64,000 nucleotides of DNA from Propionibacterium australiense (GCF_003666605.1 NZ_RCIV01000005.1:1-64000), one strand, 5' to 3'; counted from the first letter of the stretch, positions 17,793 through 26,554 are shown. Notes: generated by a model not told the origin, from the sequence alone. A program made the numbers and translations.

Positions 17793-18821
17793 GTGCGCGC
17801 CGATCGTCTGCTGTCCATGCTCTGGCTGCTCCGGGCACACGGCGGACTCTCAACCGCCGAACTCGCTCGTCGCCTGGAGGTCTCCCGGCGCACCGTGCTG
17901 CGCGATGTCGAGGCGTTGTCGGCGGCGGGTGTCCCGGTCTGGTGCGAGCGCGGCCCGCACGGTGGAGTGAGGTTGACCCCTGGGCACCGGTTGGACGTCA
18001 CTGCCCTGAACAGTGAGGAGAGCCGCGCCCTCTTCGCCAGTGCCACCATGTGGGGTGCATCATCGCTCGGCCTGGGCGATGCACTGGCCTCTGCCCTGAG
18101 AAAATTGCTTGCGGCCGTTCCCGACGAGCATCGGGCCGGGTCCGCAGAGATCTCTTCCCGTGTGCTTATCGACCCGCAGGGCTGGCTGCCCCAGCCTGAC
18201 AGCGAACACACTGGAGCCGTCTTTCGGACAATCCAAGAAGCCGTTCTTGCACGCCATCGGCTGAGGATCGTCCGTCGTCGCCGAACGGGAACGATGACAG
18301 GAGACACCGTCGACCCGCACGGCCTGGTTGCAGCGGGCCACAGTTGGTATCTGTGCTCCTCGTTGGATGGCGAACTGCTGTTCACCCGGATCTCACGGAT
18401 AGCCGAGGCCGAGATCACGGACGAGGCGTGTCCCGACGATGACGGGTTCGATCTTGCCGATGCCTGGCGGCAACGTCGCGAGGATTTCCTGGCGCGTTTC
18501 GACGCTCTGACTGCAACGGCATGGGTCCGCGATACGCGCGTACGCGACGTGCACGAGTGGGCGCTGCACGCCTCGGAAGCTGAGTCCCATGGCGCCCCTC
18601 CCGATGACAGGAGCTGGAGCTTCCTGGAGCTGGGTTTCATGGATCGCCTGCACGCCGTGACGGTTCTTCTTCGTCTGGGGTCGGACGTCTGCGTCCTCGG
18701 CCCGGATGAGCTGCGCCGCGAGCTCATCGACCGCCTCGACCGCACACGTGCCCTGTACCCGGCCGGCTCGGGCACGGATTCGGACCGTGGTGGGATGTGT
18801 TCGCCCCCGGCTGATGGCTAG
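17793..18821 (+). CDS. YafY-type helix-turn-helix regulator with WYL domain
   Basis: The 342-residue product starts with a DeoR-like winged helix (RADRLLSMLWLLRAHGGLSTAELARRLEVSRRTVLRDVEALS) and continues with WYL-domain features, including the HGLVAAGHSWYLCSS segment near residue 175-190. WYL regulators sense ligands, often nucleic-acid or damage signals. GTG 17793 is the start. It is divergent from the VOC gene, its probable target. Its stop codon overlaps a TAGAGT box that may serve as the -10 of ino1. Confidence 0.8.
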   Translation: MRADRLLSMLWLLRAHGGLSTAELARRLEVSRRTVLRDVEALSAAGVPVWCERGPHGGVRLTPGHRLDVTALNSEESRALFASATMWGASSLGLGDALASALRKLLAAVPDEHRAGSAEISSRVLIDPQGWLPQPDSEHTGAVFRTIQEAVLARHRLRIVRRRRTGTMTGDTVDPHGLVAAGHSWYLCSSLDGELLFTRISRIAEAEITDEACPDDDGFDLADAWRQRREDFLARFDALTATAWVRDTRVRDVHEWALHASEAESHGAPPDDRSWSFLELGFMDRLHAVTVLLRLGSDVCVLGPDELRRELIDRLDRTRALYPAGSGTDSDRGGMCSPPADG

Positions 18822-18872
18822 AGTCGCGCACGCCACCCCAGACCATCATTGCCGATCAGTGAGGGAGAACAG

Positions 18873-19952
18873 ATGAACAAGGTCCGTGTCGCCATCGTTG
18901 GCGTGGGCAACTGCGCGTCGTCGTTGGTACAGGGGGTCACCCACTACGCCGACGCCAAGCCCACCGACACCGTGGGCGGCCTCATGCACGTCCAGTTCGG
19001 CGACTACCACGTCTCGGACATCGAGTTCGTGGCCGCCTTCGACGTCGACGCCGCCAAGGTGGGGCTCGACCTGGCCGATGCCATCGGCGCGTCGGAGAAC
19101 AACACCATCACGATCGCCGAGGTCGCCCCGACCGGCGTCACGGTGCAGCGCGGCGTCACCCTGGACGGCTTCGGGAAGTATTACCGCGAGACCGTCACCG
19201 AGTCCGCCGAGCCGCCGGTCGACGTGGTCCAGGCACTCAAGGACGCCCGGGCCGAGGTCGTCGTCTCGTACCTTCCGGTGGGCTCGGAGGAGGCCGACAA
19301 GTTCTACGCCCAGTGCGCGATCGACGCCGGCTGCGCCTTCGTCAACTGCCTTCCGGTGTTCATCGCCTCCGACCCGGACTGGGCCCAGAAGTTCACCGAC
19401 GCGGGCCTGCCCATCATCGGCGACGACATCAAGTCGCAGATCGGCGCCACCATCACCCACCGGGTGCTGGCCAGGCTGTTCGAGGAGCGCGGCATCACGC
19501 TCGACCGCACCTACCAGCTGAACGTCGGCGGCAACATGGACTTCAAGAACATGTTGGAGCGCGAACGGCTGGCCTCGAAGAGGATCTCCAAGACCCAGGC
19601 CGTCACCTCGAACGTCTCCACGACGTTCGACGAGAAGGACATCCACATCGGCCCCTCCGACTACGTCGGCTGGCTGGACGACCGCAAGTTCGCCTTCGTG
19701 CGTCTGGAGGGCCGCAACTTCGGCGGCGCCCCGGTCAGCCTGGAGTACAAGCTGGAGGTCTGGGACTCCCCGAACTCCGCCGGTGTCGTCATCGACGCCG
19801 TCCGCGCCGCGAAGATCGGCCTGGACCGCGGCATCGGCGGCCCGCTGCTGTCCCCGTCCTCCTTCTTCATGAAGTCGCCGCCGCAGCAGCGCCCCGACGA
19901 GGAGGCCATGGACTCCACCGAGGACTTCATCGCCGGCCGCGTGGAGCGCTGA
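18873..19952 (+). CDS. ino1: inositol-3-phosphate synthase
   Basis: The 359-residue product begins [20 protein letters not shown] with the NAD-binding VGVGNCASS loop and contains the actinobacterial Ino1 signatures [29 protein letters not shown] and SKTQAV. It converts glucose-6-phosphate to inositol-1-phosphate, the entry to phosphatidylinositol and mycothiol in actinobacteria. GAGGGAGAACAG before ATG 18873 fixes the start. A TAGAGT box at 18819-18824 is a possible -10, and a hairpin follows the stop, so the gene is probably monocistronic. Confidence 0.95.
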   Translation: MNKVRVAIVGVGNCASSLVQGVTHYADAKPTDTVGGLMHVQFGDYHVSDIEFVAAFDVDAAKVGLDLADAIGASENNTITIAEVAPTGVTVQRGVTLDGFGKYYRETVTESAEPPVDVVQALKDARAEVVVSYLPVGSEEADKFYAQCAIDAGCAFVNCLPVFIASDPDWAQKFTDAGLPIIGDDIKSQIGATITHRVLARLFEERGITLDRTYQLNVGGNMDFKNMLERERLASKRISKTQAVTSNVSTTFDEKDIHIGPSDYVGWLDDRKFAFVRLEGRNFGGAPVSLEYKLEVWDSPNSAGVVIDAVRAAKIGLDRGIGGPLLSPSSFFMKSPPQQRPDEEAMDSTEDFIAGRVER

Positions 19953-19968
19953 CCGGAGGGTCGGGCAC

Positions 19969-19999
19969 GCACCATGGCGGGGCGCTCTCGCCATGGTGC
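19969..19999 (+). terminator. hairpin terminator after ino1
   Basis: Perfect 11-bp stem GCACCATGGCG / CGCCATGGTGC with a 9-nt loop, 16 bp after the ino1 stop. Confidence 0.65.
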
Positions 20000-20112
20000 G
20001 GAACCGCCGCTGATTCCGCCCCAGCCCCCGGCCTCGGGCGCCGGGACACGAGGTCGGGGCAGGGACCGCGGCGCCGAGCCGGTAGCCTGGCCGCACCGGC
20101 CGATGACTGGGG

Positions 20113-20847
20113 ATGATGCAGATGGCGGATGGCAGGGCAGATGCCGGCGGTGCGCAGGGCAGACGGGACTCCTACCATGCCGGACTCACCACCCAGGCGG
20201 TGGTCGACGCGGCCGTCGAGCTCTCCGGGCAGAGGGGGCTGACGGTCTGGTCGCTGCGCGATCTCGCCCAGGAACTGGGGGTCGCCCCCTCGGTCATCTA
20301 TCACCACGCGGGTGGCCGCGAGACGCTGAACCGCCTCGTCGCCGAGCGGGTCCTCGGCATGGTGGGGCTGCCGACGCGGATCATGCCCTGGCGGCAGTGG
20401 TTCCGTGAGGCGCTCTTCCCGATCCGGCCCGTCCTGAGGTCCTACCCGGGAACGGCCCGGTGGGTTCTCCTGCACGGGCCCGTGCTGCCCGATCTCGTCC
20501 CGGTCATCGACGCGGGGATCGCCTCGCTGCGGCACGACGGTTTCGGTCAGGACGCGGCGATCGCCTACGCCTCGCTCGTCAATACGGCGCTCATGATGGT
20601 CGCCGCCGCGGACGACCGCGTTCTGTACGAGGGCGACGCCCCCCGAGACCATGCGAGCCTCATTCGCGGCATCGAGGAGCTCTCCGCCGACAGCACCGGC
20701 ATCTCACTGATGACGCGCGATCTGCTGACCCAGTTCACCGGCTCGCCGGAGAGGATCGCCGCAGCCCAGGACCGCTACTACCGTTTCGTCCTGGAGCGGA
20801 TCATGGACGGCCTCGAGCTCAGGCTGGAGGCCGGCGGATCGCTCTGA
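20113..20847 (+). CDS. TetR/AcrR-family regulator (TetR-C-like)
   Basis: The 244-residue protein has an N-terminal helix-turn-helix (QAVVDAAVELSGQRGLTVWSL, then LAQELGVAPSVIYHHAGGRE) and a long C-terminal ligand domain containing TARWVLLHGPVLPDLVPVIDAG. Three close ATGs (20113, 20116, 20122) compete; none has a strong ribosome-binding site. It lies 457 bp upstream of a co-directional MFS exporter whose upstream region has two perfect inverted repeats, so control of that exporter is likely. Confidence 0.8.
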   Translation: MMQMADGRADAGGAQGRRDSYHAGLTTQAVVDAAVELSGQRGLTVWSLRDLAQELGVAPSVIYHHAGGRETLNRLVAERVLGMVGLPTRIMPWRQWFREALFPIRPVLRSYPGTARWVLLHGPVLPDLVPVIDAGIASLRHDGFGQDAAIAYASLVNTALMMVAAADDRVLYEGDAPRDHASLIRGIEELSADSTGISLMTRDLLTQFTGSPERIAAAQDRYYRFVLERIMDGLELRLEAGGSL

Positions 20848-21304
20848 GGCGGTCAGGCGCCCGATGGTGCGGAGCTGGCCACCGGCTCATCCGCTCTGCC
20901 GCGCCCTCGGCCCAGCCGCCCCGGCGACGAGCCGTCTGGGTGCGAAAGCCGAAGCCGGCGGCCTGTTCCCCGTGCAGCCCGACGGCTGGGGCTCGCTTCC
21001 CGGGGCCGTACCGAGATCCCGCCGCGAACACCGCCCGGGTGCTTTCGCGCGGGCAGTCGTGCGTGAGGCGCTGTCCTGCATCGTGGAGGCGGAGTCGTGG
21101 CTCTCGTTCTCGCCGACTTCACAAACGGGCGCCGTCCTGCATCGCGGGGCGGAGGGCATGGACGGGTTACGCCCAGGGATTGCAATTAGAACAGTGTTCA
21201 CTTAGGCTGTGCTAAGTATCTGGTCCGGTTCGCTGCCCGGCCCGCCGCGGCACTGATTCGGCCGGATCGCATTCGCTGTCCGATGGTCAGAGGGGAGATG
21301 GGTC
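20848..21304. other. 457-bp intergenic region between TetR regulator and MFS exporter
   Basis: No ORF here has convincing protein character. The only clear signals are the inverted repeats at 21189-21217, in a locally AT-richer stretch that looks like a promoter. Confidence 0.4.
21189..21217. promoter_or_regulatory. paired inverted repeats, candidate TetR operator of the MFS gene
   Basis: GAACAGTGTTC (21189-21199) is a perfect palindrome around one central base, followed directly by ACTTAG-6 nt-CTAAGT (21200-21217). They lie 88-115 bp ahead of the MFS start. Confidence 0.45.
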
Positions 21305-22552
21305 ATGCCCGCCTCGCGCGAGATCCAGTCGGGGAAGAGTTCTCCGCAGATCAGGATCGTCCTGTCGGCGGTCTTCCTCGCCTATCTGGGGCAGACGACG
21401 CTCAACCCGGTCATCGCGCCGCTGTCGCGCGAGGTCGGCCTGGCCGAGTGGCAGATCGGCCTGACGATCAGTGTCGCGGCGGTCATGGTCGTGCTCACGA
21501 GTCAGCCCTGGGGGCGCCGCTCCCAATCATGGGGACGCAAGCCGGTGCTCGCCGCCGCACTGGGCGGCTGCACGGCGGCCATGGTGCTCTTCGCCGTCAT
21601 CGCCGCCCTCGGGATGCGCGGCGCTCTGGGCGGCACGCCCCCGTTCTGCCTGTTCGTCCTGGCCCGGGGGCTCATCTTCGGCACGGCACTCGCCGCGATC
21701 CTGCCGACCGCCCAGGCCTATGTCGCCGACATCACGACGGACGAGGAGGAGCGGGTGCGCGGCATGGCGGGCATCGGTGCTGCCCAGGGCACGGCCTCGA
21801 TCGCCGGGGCCCTCGTCGGGGGTCTGCTGTCCGGCATCTCGCTCATGGTCTCGGTCGACATGGTGCCCGTCTTCCTGCTCCTGGGGCTGCTCGTCGTCAC
21901 GTTGGGGATGCGCCGGGAGACTCGCACCGAACTGGTCGCCGAGCCGGCGCGGGTTCGGCCCCTCGACTCGCGGGTCTGGCCGTTCCTCGTCGCGGGCTTC
22001 GGCATGTTCACCGCGATGGGTCTCATCCAGGTCGTCACCGGTTTCCTCGTGCAGGACCGCCTTCGCCTCGACGCGAATACGACAGGGCTCGTCTCCGGCG
22101 GTGCGCTCCTGGCCGCAGGTGTCGGCATGGTGTTCGCGCAGAGTGTCATCGTGCCGCGCTCGAAGTGGTCGCCGCCCACTCTGCTGCGGGTGGGCACCGG
22201 CACGGGCGCCGTGGGCTTCGCCCTGCTCGCGGTCGACGGCGGGGCGGCGCTTCTCATCGTCGCCGTGACGGTGATCGGAGCGGGCATCGGCATCGGCATG
22301 CCGGGTTACACGGCCGGTCCCACCCTGCGCATGAGCCGTGAGGAGCAGGGCGGGCTGGCCGGCCTGGTCGGTGCGACCAATGGGCTGACCTATGTCGTCT
22401 CACCGACGGCCGGTACTGCCATGTACGGGCGCTCGCCCGTGCTGCCGATCGTCGTCGGCGGCGCGATCCTCGCCCTCGTGTTCGTCTTCGCCCTCGTGCA
22501 CCGCAGTTTCCGCCGCGCCCCAGCGGCTGCCCCTGCGGTTACTGCGAAATGA
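21305..22552 (+). CDS. MFS transporter (drug-efflux type)
   Basis: A 415-residue protein with twelve predicted membrane segments, the loop 2-3 motif as GRRSQSWGRKPVL and a TetA/QacA-like motif C region around GIGAAQGTASIAGALVGG. The start ATG 21305 is preceded by GAGGGGAGATGGGTC. Substrate is unknown; a TetR regulator upstream and candidate operators suggest inducible export. The last codons and the stop lie within a hairpin repeat (22532-22569), so the C-terminus APAVTAK is repeat-derived. Confidence 0.85.
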   Translation: MPASREIQSGKSSPQIRIVLSAVFLAYLGQTTLNPVIAPLSREVGLAEWQIGLTISVAAVMVVLTSQPWGRRSQSWGRKPVLAAALGGCTAAMVLFAVIAALGMRGALGGTPPFCLFVLARGLIFGTALAAILPTAQAYVADITTDEEERVRGMAGIGAAQGTASIAGALVGGLLSGISLMVSVDMVPVFLLLGLLVVTLGMRRETRTELVAEPARVRPLDSRVWPFLVAGFGMFTAMGLIQVVTGFLVQDRLRLDANTTGLVSGGALLAAGVGMVFAQSVIVPRSKWSPPTLLRVGTGTGAVGFALLAVDGGAALLIVAVTVIGAGIGIGMPGYTAGPTLRMSREEQGGLAGLVGATNGLTYVVSPTAGTAMYGRSPVLPIVVGGAILALVFVFALVHRSFRRAPAAAPAVTAK

Positions 22553-22569
22553 CGCACGAAAACCGCAGG
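22532..22569. repeat. dispersed hairpin repeat (REP-like), copy 1
   Basis: 38-bp element beginning CCTGCGGTTACTGCG and ending CACGAAAACCGCAGG, arms nearly complementary, loop AAATGACG. It supplies the MFS stop codon and lies between the convergent MFS and PIN genes, where it could act as a terminator. Confidence 0.7.
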
Positions 22570-22589
22570 CCGACCAGAGACTCCGAGTG

Positions 22590-22985
22590 TCATACGGGTG
22601 CCACCACCGTCAATGCCCGCTGTTGCGCCGCGTTCTGCATCTCCTGGTCATACGTGAGAAGAAGATCGGATCGAACGTCCAGGGCCACCGCGAGATGGAT
22701 CGCATCTGCCGCGCGCAGCCCCGTCGTGTCTCGTGCCGCAGCGAGCAGGTGCTCGCGTGAGATGTCGATGAGTTCGATCCCCGCCAGCAAAGAAGCCACC
22801 GCCTGCTCATCGAGTCGGTGACGACGCCGCGCGGCACAGTGCAATTCGACATGGAGGAGGAATGAAGAGCACAGGGTCATGCCATCCGTGACTTCCCCGG
22901 TGAGCCAGCTGCCCAGGGATTCGGACTCGGCCTCCTCGATGAGGAGCTTGAGTGCCGCAGAGGTGTCCAGATAGCAAATGGTCAT
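22590..22985 (-). CDS. PIN-domain toxin (VapC-like ribonuclease)
   Basis: The 131-residue product has the PIN acidic quartet in order: Asp in CYLDTSAALKLL, Glu in LLHVELHCA, Asp in RAADAIHLAVAL and Asp in LLTYDQEM. PIN toxins cleave RNA. Its ATG 22985 overlaps the antitoxin stop (ATGA), the classic antitoxin-first arrangement. It converges on the MFS gene with a hairpin repeat between the stops. Confidence 0.9.
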   Translation of the reverse strand: MTICYLDTSAALKLLIEEAESESLGSWLTGEVTDGMTLCSSFLLHVELHCAARRRHRLDEQAVASLLAGIELIDISREHLLAAARDTTGLRAADAIHLAVALDVRSDLLLTYDQEMQNAAQQRALTVVAPV

Positions 22986-23245
22986 GACTCACCGCGCAGA
23001 TCGGCCAGTACGTCCTTGGACCTGAGGCCCCTGATGCGTCTGAGGGCGCTGAAGTCCACAGGGGTTGCCGGGCGCGTTGCGCCCTGCTGGCGCAGCAGCG
23101 CCAGGCGATCACGGGTGATGGGTATGAGCTCGGCAACGGCCCGGCCGTTGTTCGTCACGATGAAGCTCTCGCCGGCCTCGACGCGGCGAAGGATCGCTGC
23201 GCTGTCATTGCGCAGCTCGCGGTGCGGGATCGTCGTCACTGTCAT
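22982..23245 (-). CDS. Phd/YefM-type antitoxin
   Basis: An 87-residue antitoxin: MTVTTIPHRELRNDSAAILR followed by VEAGESFIVTNNGRAVAELIP, the DNA-binding Phd/YefM fold, with a C-terminal tail (about 55-87) that should neutralise the PIN toxin. ATG 23245 is chosen over the longer frame because the conserved N-terminus starts there. A palindrome 19 bp upstream is a likely site for autoregulation. Confidence 0.9.
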   Translation of the reverse strand: MTVTTIPHRELRNDSAAILRRVEAGESFIVTNNGRAVAELIPITRDRLALLRQQGATRPATPVDFSALRRIRGLRSKDVLADLRGES

Positions 23246-23263
23246 CACCTCGTAGCAAACGTA

Positions 23264-23276
23264 GCACGTATCGTGC
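23264..23276. promoter_or_regulatory. candidate operator of the Phd/PIN operon
   Basis: GCACG-TAT-CGTGC is a perfect inverted repeat just upstream of the antitoxin start; next to it, reading towards the gene, TGCTACG occurs twice with a 2-bp gap (23251-23266). Confidence 0.45.
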
Positions 23277-23323
23277 GGTTGACTGGATGAGCAGGAGCAG
23301 CTCGCCGTGGCGGACAAGACCCG

Positions 23324-23361
23324 CCTGCGGTCCTTGCGAACTGACGCACGAAAACCGCAGG
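23324..23361. repeat. dispersed hairpin repeat, copy 2
   Basis: 38 bp, CCTGCGGTCCTTGCG ... CACGAAAACCGCAGG with loop AACTGACG; upstream of the antitoxin promoter. Confidence 0.7.
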
Positions 23362-23385
23362 CCAATCAGAGGCGGACGAGGAGCG

Positions 23386-23423
23386 CCTGCGGTCCTTGTG
23401 AACTGACGCACAAGAACCGCGGG
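23386..23423. repeat. dispersed hairpin repeat, copy 3
   Basis: 38 bp, same form as copy 2, starting 62 bp after it; the loop-proximal change CACG to CACA is matched by GCG to GTG on the other arm, keeping the stem. Confidence 0.7.
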
Positions 23424-23449
23424 ACTATGCCCGTACTGCTGCACGGGGT

Positions 23450-24183
23450 TCAGTGCGCAATCCGGTGCCGCGCGGCCCGTCGCAGCGCCACGGCGGTGAT
23501 CGCGCCGCACACGAGAACCGACCCCGCCACCCAGACGGGCGTCAGGGCGCCCCCGGCGGCCAGTTCCCGGTACGCCTGCGCCGGCCACCAGCTCGGGACC
23601 GGGGCGAGCAGCCACTGGCCGATGCCCGAGCCGGGCACCACGGCGGGCAGTACGAGAACGACGAATGACAGCTTGACCGCGGCGAAACCCCGAAGGGTGT
23701 CGGCGGCCCAGGCGGCGAGCGCCATGGCAGTCGCCCCGGCCAGCGGTGCCGCGGCCAGGGCGACGCAGCAGACCTGGGCGATCCCCATGGTGCCGAGACC
23801 CCCGAGCCACAGGCACACCGTGCACGCGCAGCCCGCACCCAGCGTCGCACCCACCGCCCGCCAGGCCAGGTAACCGCGCAGGGACACCGGCGTCACCGCC
23901 AGGGCATCCCACACCCGGTCCTCCTTCTCGCCCAGCAGCATGAAGCCGACGACCGTCCCGACGAGCACCGGGACGACGATCCCGAAGGCCGCCACGTCGA
24001 GACGGGCGGACCACTCCCGTGCGAGCTCCGCGCGAAGGCCGAGGGCCTGAAAGACAGGTGTCGCGCCGAGCCGTGTCGCCAGGGCCATGACGAGGGGCAC
24101 GGCGGCAGCCACACGAGCAGCTCGTCCCGGGCCAGGCGAGCCAGGTCGGCCGGCAACAGCGCCAGTACGGTGCGGGGCCTCAT
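23450..24183 (-). pseudogene. ABC-2 exporter permease 2, frameshifted
   Basis: The N-terminus (MRPRTVLALLPADLARLARD, then ELLVWLP) starts at ATG 24183 in one frame, and the rest, from VPLVMALATRLG to RRAARHRIAH*, is in another. Adding one base in the GCCGCCG stretch near 24103-24107 would join them as LPPVPLVMAL. The joined product would be about 244 residues with six membrane segments, like the permease halves of the Rv2686c-Rv2688c-type fluoroquinolone exporter. As written the full protein cannot be made without ribosomal slippage; a sequencing error is the main alternative. Confidence 0.65.
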
Positions 24184-24915
24184 GCGCTCACCCCCCACCA
24201 GTACGACGGCACGGCGAAGCCGGCGCCTGGCGAGCGCAACCAGCCCCGCGCACCAGGCGGCCCCGAGCGCCACGCAGGGAACCGAGGCCGACGGCGGCTC
24301 GGCCCCGAATGCCACCTGGATCAGGACGATGGCGGGCTGGAGCGGGTGCAGCCAGAGCCACCACCCGCCCGGCGCGCCGAGCAGTGGCAGCAGGGGCAGA
24401 CCGAGCACAAGCGTCCACACCCCGGAGGGCAGGAGGAAGGCGCCGATCGACTCGTAGCCGGCGACGGCGACGACGCCGTAGAGGACGTAGATGCAGGAGA
24501 CGAGGACGACCCCGGCGGCCAGCGCCGCCCAGGCCAGGGCCGGGCCGTGGACGACAAGGACCAGCACGCCCACCTCGGCCAGGGCGAGCAGGGTCAGGGA
24601 GGCCACGAGGGCCGCAAGGTACTCCCCGGCCCCCAACGGGCTCACCGCCCGGGCGCAGAGGGTCCCCTCGTTGCGTTCCCGCAGGACCTGGACCGCGGCG
24701 AAGTAGAAGGAGGTGATGGTCAGTTCCCCGAGGACGATCATCGGCCACCACCGGTGCAGGTCCGTGGCGAGGGCGCCGAGGAGGGCGGCGACGATCAGCC
24801 CGGCGAGCAGGGCGACGAGCCAGAAGCCCTCCTGGGCCTGCCGGCGCAGGTCGAGGAGGAGGGTGGCGGCGCCGCGTCTCATGGCGGCCCGCACCCCTGC
24901 GTGCCTCCGCTCCAT
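24180..24915 (-). CDS. ABC-2 exporter permease 1 (reads into permease 2)
   Basis: About 240 residues with roughly seven hydrophobic segments (for example EGFWLVALLAGLIVAALLGA and WWPMIVLGELTITSFYFAA). The start may be ATG 24915 or 24882. The frame does not stop where expected: it runs without a stop into the start of permease 2. If the six-G run at 24191-24196 had five, the gene would end in TGA overlapping the ATG of permease 2, the normal ATGA arrangement. It follows the ATPase gene and belongs to the TetR-ABC operon. Confidence 0.65.
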
Positions 24916-24920
24916 GGTCG

Positions 24921-24974
24921 TCACAGTTTCCGTCCCGTGCCGGGCGCGAGGATCTCGGCGAGGTCGGCCTTGTG
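24921..24974 (-). repeat. degenerate duplicate of the ATPase gene 3' end
   Basis: Starting at the stop codon, 24921-24974 repeats 25005-25058 with about seven differences in the first 50 bp. It still encodes an in-frame copy of the tail, ADLAEILAPGTGRKL*, against ADLAEVFAAVTGREL* in the gene, 84 bp (28 codons) apart. Confidence 0.6.
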
Positions 24975-25004
24975 CGGTTCCGGGGTGTTTTCGGTGCATG
25001 GGGT

Positions 25005-25853
25005 TCACAGTTCTCGTCCCGTGACGGCCGCGAAGACCTCGGCGAGATCGGCCTCGCGGGAGTGCAGCGCGCGCACATCCCGGGTGCGCAGCACCTCGTG
25101 GAAGCCGGCATTCTCGGCGAGACCGTCCAACGGGAACAGGGCCTCGCCTCCGTCCCAGGCCACGTGGACCTCTCGCGTGCCGTGCCGGCGGCACAGCGTG
25201 TCGGGTTCGCCGAGTTCGACGAGCCGGCCCTCGACGATGAAGCCGACTCGGTCGCAGGCGCGATGCGCGAGATCCATGTCATGGGTGGTGATGACGAGGG
25301 TGTGCCCGCGGACGCGTTCTGCGGCGATGAGTCGTGCCATGCGCTGGGCCCGCACCGGGTCGAGGCCCGCTGTCGGCTCATCGAGGAAGATCAGCTCGGG
25401 CTCGTGCAGGAGTGCACGCGCCACGTTGAACCGCACCCCCATGCCCTTGCTCATGTGTGCGGCCCGCATGTCGGCGTCCTCGGCGAGATCGACGGCGTCG
25501 AGCAGTTCCTCCGGCTCGCGGGTCGAGCCGACGTACAGGCGGGCGGTGTAGGCGAGGTTCTCACGCAGGGTGAGCCGCCCGAAGGCGATCGGTGTCTCGA
25601 AGGCCACGCCGATGCGCTCGTACACCTCGCGTCCCCAGCGCGAGATCTCCCTGCCGAGCACGCGCGCCGAACCGCGATAGCCGGTGAGCAGGCCGGTCAG
25701 TACGCGCTGCAGGGTGGATTTTCCGGCCCCGCTCGGTCCGAGAAGGCCGACGACCTCGCCCGTGGCCACCATCAGGTCGACGTCGGCGAGGGCGGGCCGT
25801 GAGGCGCCGTGGTAGGTGAACCCCAGTCCGTGGGCGCAGATCGCCTCGGTCAT
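25005..25853 (-). CDS. ABC exporter ATP-binding protein
   Basis: The 282-residue ATPase has Walker A LLGPSGAGKST, Q-loop region FETPIAFGRLTL, a divergent signature MSKGMGVR in place of LSGGQ, Walker B LIFLDEPTAGLDP and the switch His in ITTHDMDLA. The subfamily resembles drug-export ATPases such as Rv2688c. ATG 25853 overlaps the stop of the TetR gene (ATGA). With the two permease genes downstream it forms a repressor-controlled exporter operon. Confidence 0.9.
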   Translation of the reverse strand: MTEAICAHGLGFTYHGASRPALADVDLMVATGEVVGLLGPSGAGKSTLQRVLTGLLTGYRGSARVLGREISRWGREVYERIGVAFETPIAFGRLTLRENLAYTARLYVGSTREPEELLDAVDLAEDADMRAAHMSKGMGVRFNVARALLHEPELIFLDEPTAGLDPVRAQRMARLIAAERVRGHTLVITTHDMDLAHRACDRVGFIVEGRLVELGEPDTLCRRHGTREVHVAWDGGEALFPLDGLAENAGFHEVLRTRDVRALHSREADLAEVFAAVTGREL

Positions 25854-26512
25854 CGTCCGCCGCCTCCGCGTGGCATCGCGGTGAGCGCCGCAGTGAGCAG
25901 GGCGACGACGTCGTGGGCCACCGAGGCGATCTCGGGACTGTCGAAGGCGCTGCCATCGGTGGCCGCGCCTTCCGGAGAGACGCCGAAGCGGGCCACGACG
26001 TACTGGGGGACGCCGAGAAGAACCCTCTCGATCATCCAGGCGGCCGTGCCGGGATCGACGTCGTCGCGCAGCTCACCAGTGCTCTGTCCGGTGGCGATGG
26101 CGGTGACGGCCCAGCGGCGGACTCCCTCGGAGAGGGCCTCGTCCGAGCCGAGGACTGCGGGGGCGTCATCGGACAGGGCACGAGCCAGCACCGCCCATCC
26201 CTGGGGATCGCTCCGGTGGAAGTCATGGCTGCCCAGGACGAGGGCGGTGAGCACCTCCTCGAAGGGCTCTTCTGGGCTGGGCGAGCCCGCCACGCCGAGC
26301 CGTGCGCTCATGAGTTCGCGGACGAGGTGGGTGTAGGCGTCCTGCTTGTCGTCGAAGTACTGGTAGAAGCTCCCCTTCGAGACACCGGCCGCGGCGGTGA
26401 TGCGGTCGACGGAGGCCTGGCTGTAGGTCCTCGTGGCGAACTCGTCCTTGAGGGCTGCCAGGACGCGGGATCGTTTGTCCTCGGGAAGATTGAAGAAGGT
26501 GGGGCGCGGCAT
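25850..26512 (-). CDS. TetR-family repressor of the ABC exporter operon
   Basis: The 220-residue product starts MPRPTFFNLPEDKRSRVLAA and has a clear helix-turn-helix, SQASVDRITAAAGVSKGSFY. ATG 26512 is preferred because AGGAGG lies 5 nt upstream; an in-frame ATG at 26539 lies inside the operator palindrome. The gene is the first of the operon (repressor, ATPase, permeases), and the 30-bp palindrome just upstream is its obvious binding site, so it should be autoregulated and ligand-induced. Confidence 0.9.
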   Translation of the reverse strand: MPRPTFFNLPEDKRSRVLAALKDEFATRTYSQASVDRITAAAGVSKGSFYQYFDDKQDAYTHLVRELMSARLGVAGSPSPEEPFEEVLTALVLGSHDFHRSDPQGWAVLARALSDDAPAVLGSDEALSEGVRRWAVTAIATGQSTGELRDDVDPGTAAWMIERVLLGVPQYVVARFGVSPEGAATDGSAFDSPEIASVAHDVVALLTAALTAMPRGGGGR

Positions 26513-26524
26513 GCAGTCCTCCTG

Positions 26525-26554
26525 TGACTCATCAGTCATATGACTGATGAGTCA
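26525..26554. promoter_or_regulatory. 30-bp perfect palindromic operator
   Basis: TGACTCATCAGTCAT followed by its exact reverse complement ATGACTGATGAGTCA. Each half is itself an inverted repeat (TGACT..AGTCA), so two dimers could bind. It ends 13 bp before the TetR start codon. Confidence 0.8.

Noticed and set aside
18846-20096. 416-codon minus-strand ORF over ino1
   Set aside because: Antisense shadow; ino1 is unambiguous on the plus strand.
20864-21205. Plus-strand ORF in the TetR-MFS gap
   Set aside because: No ribosome-binding site, no family features, and it would run across the candidate operators.
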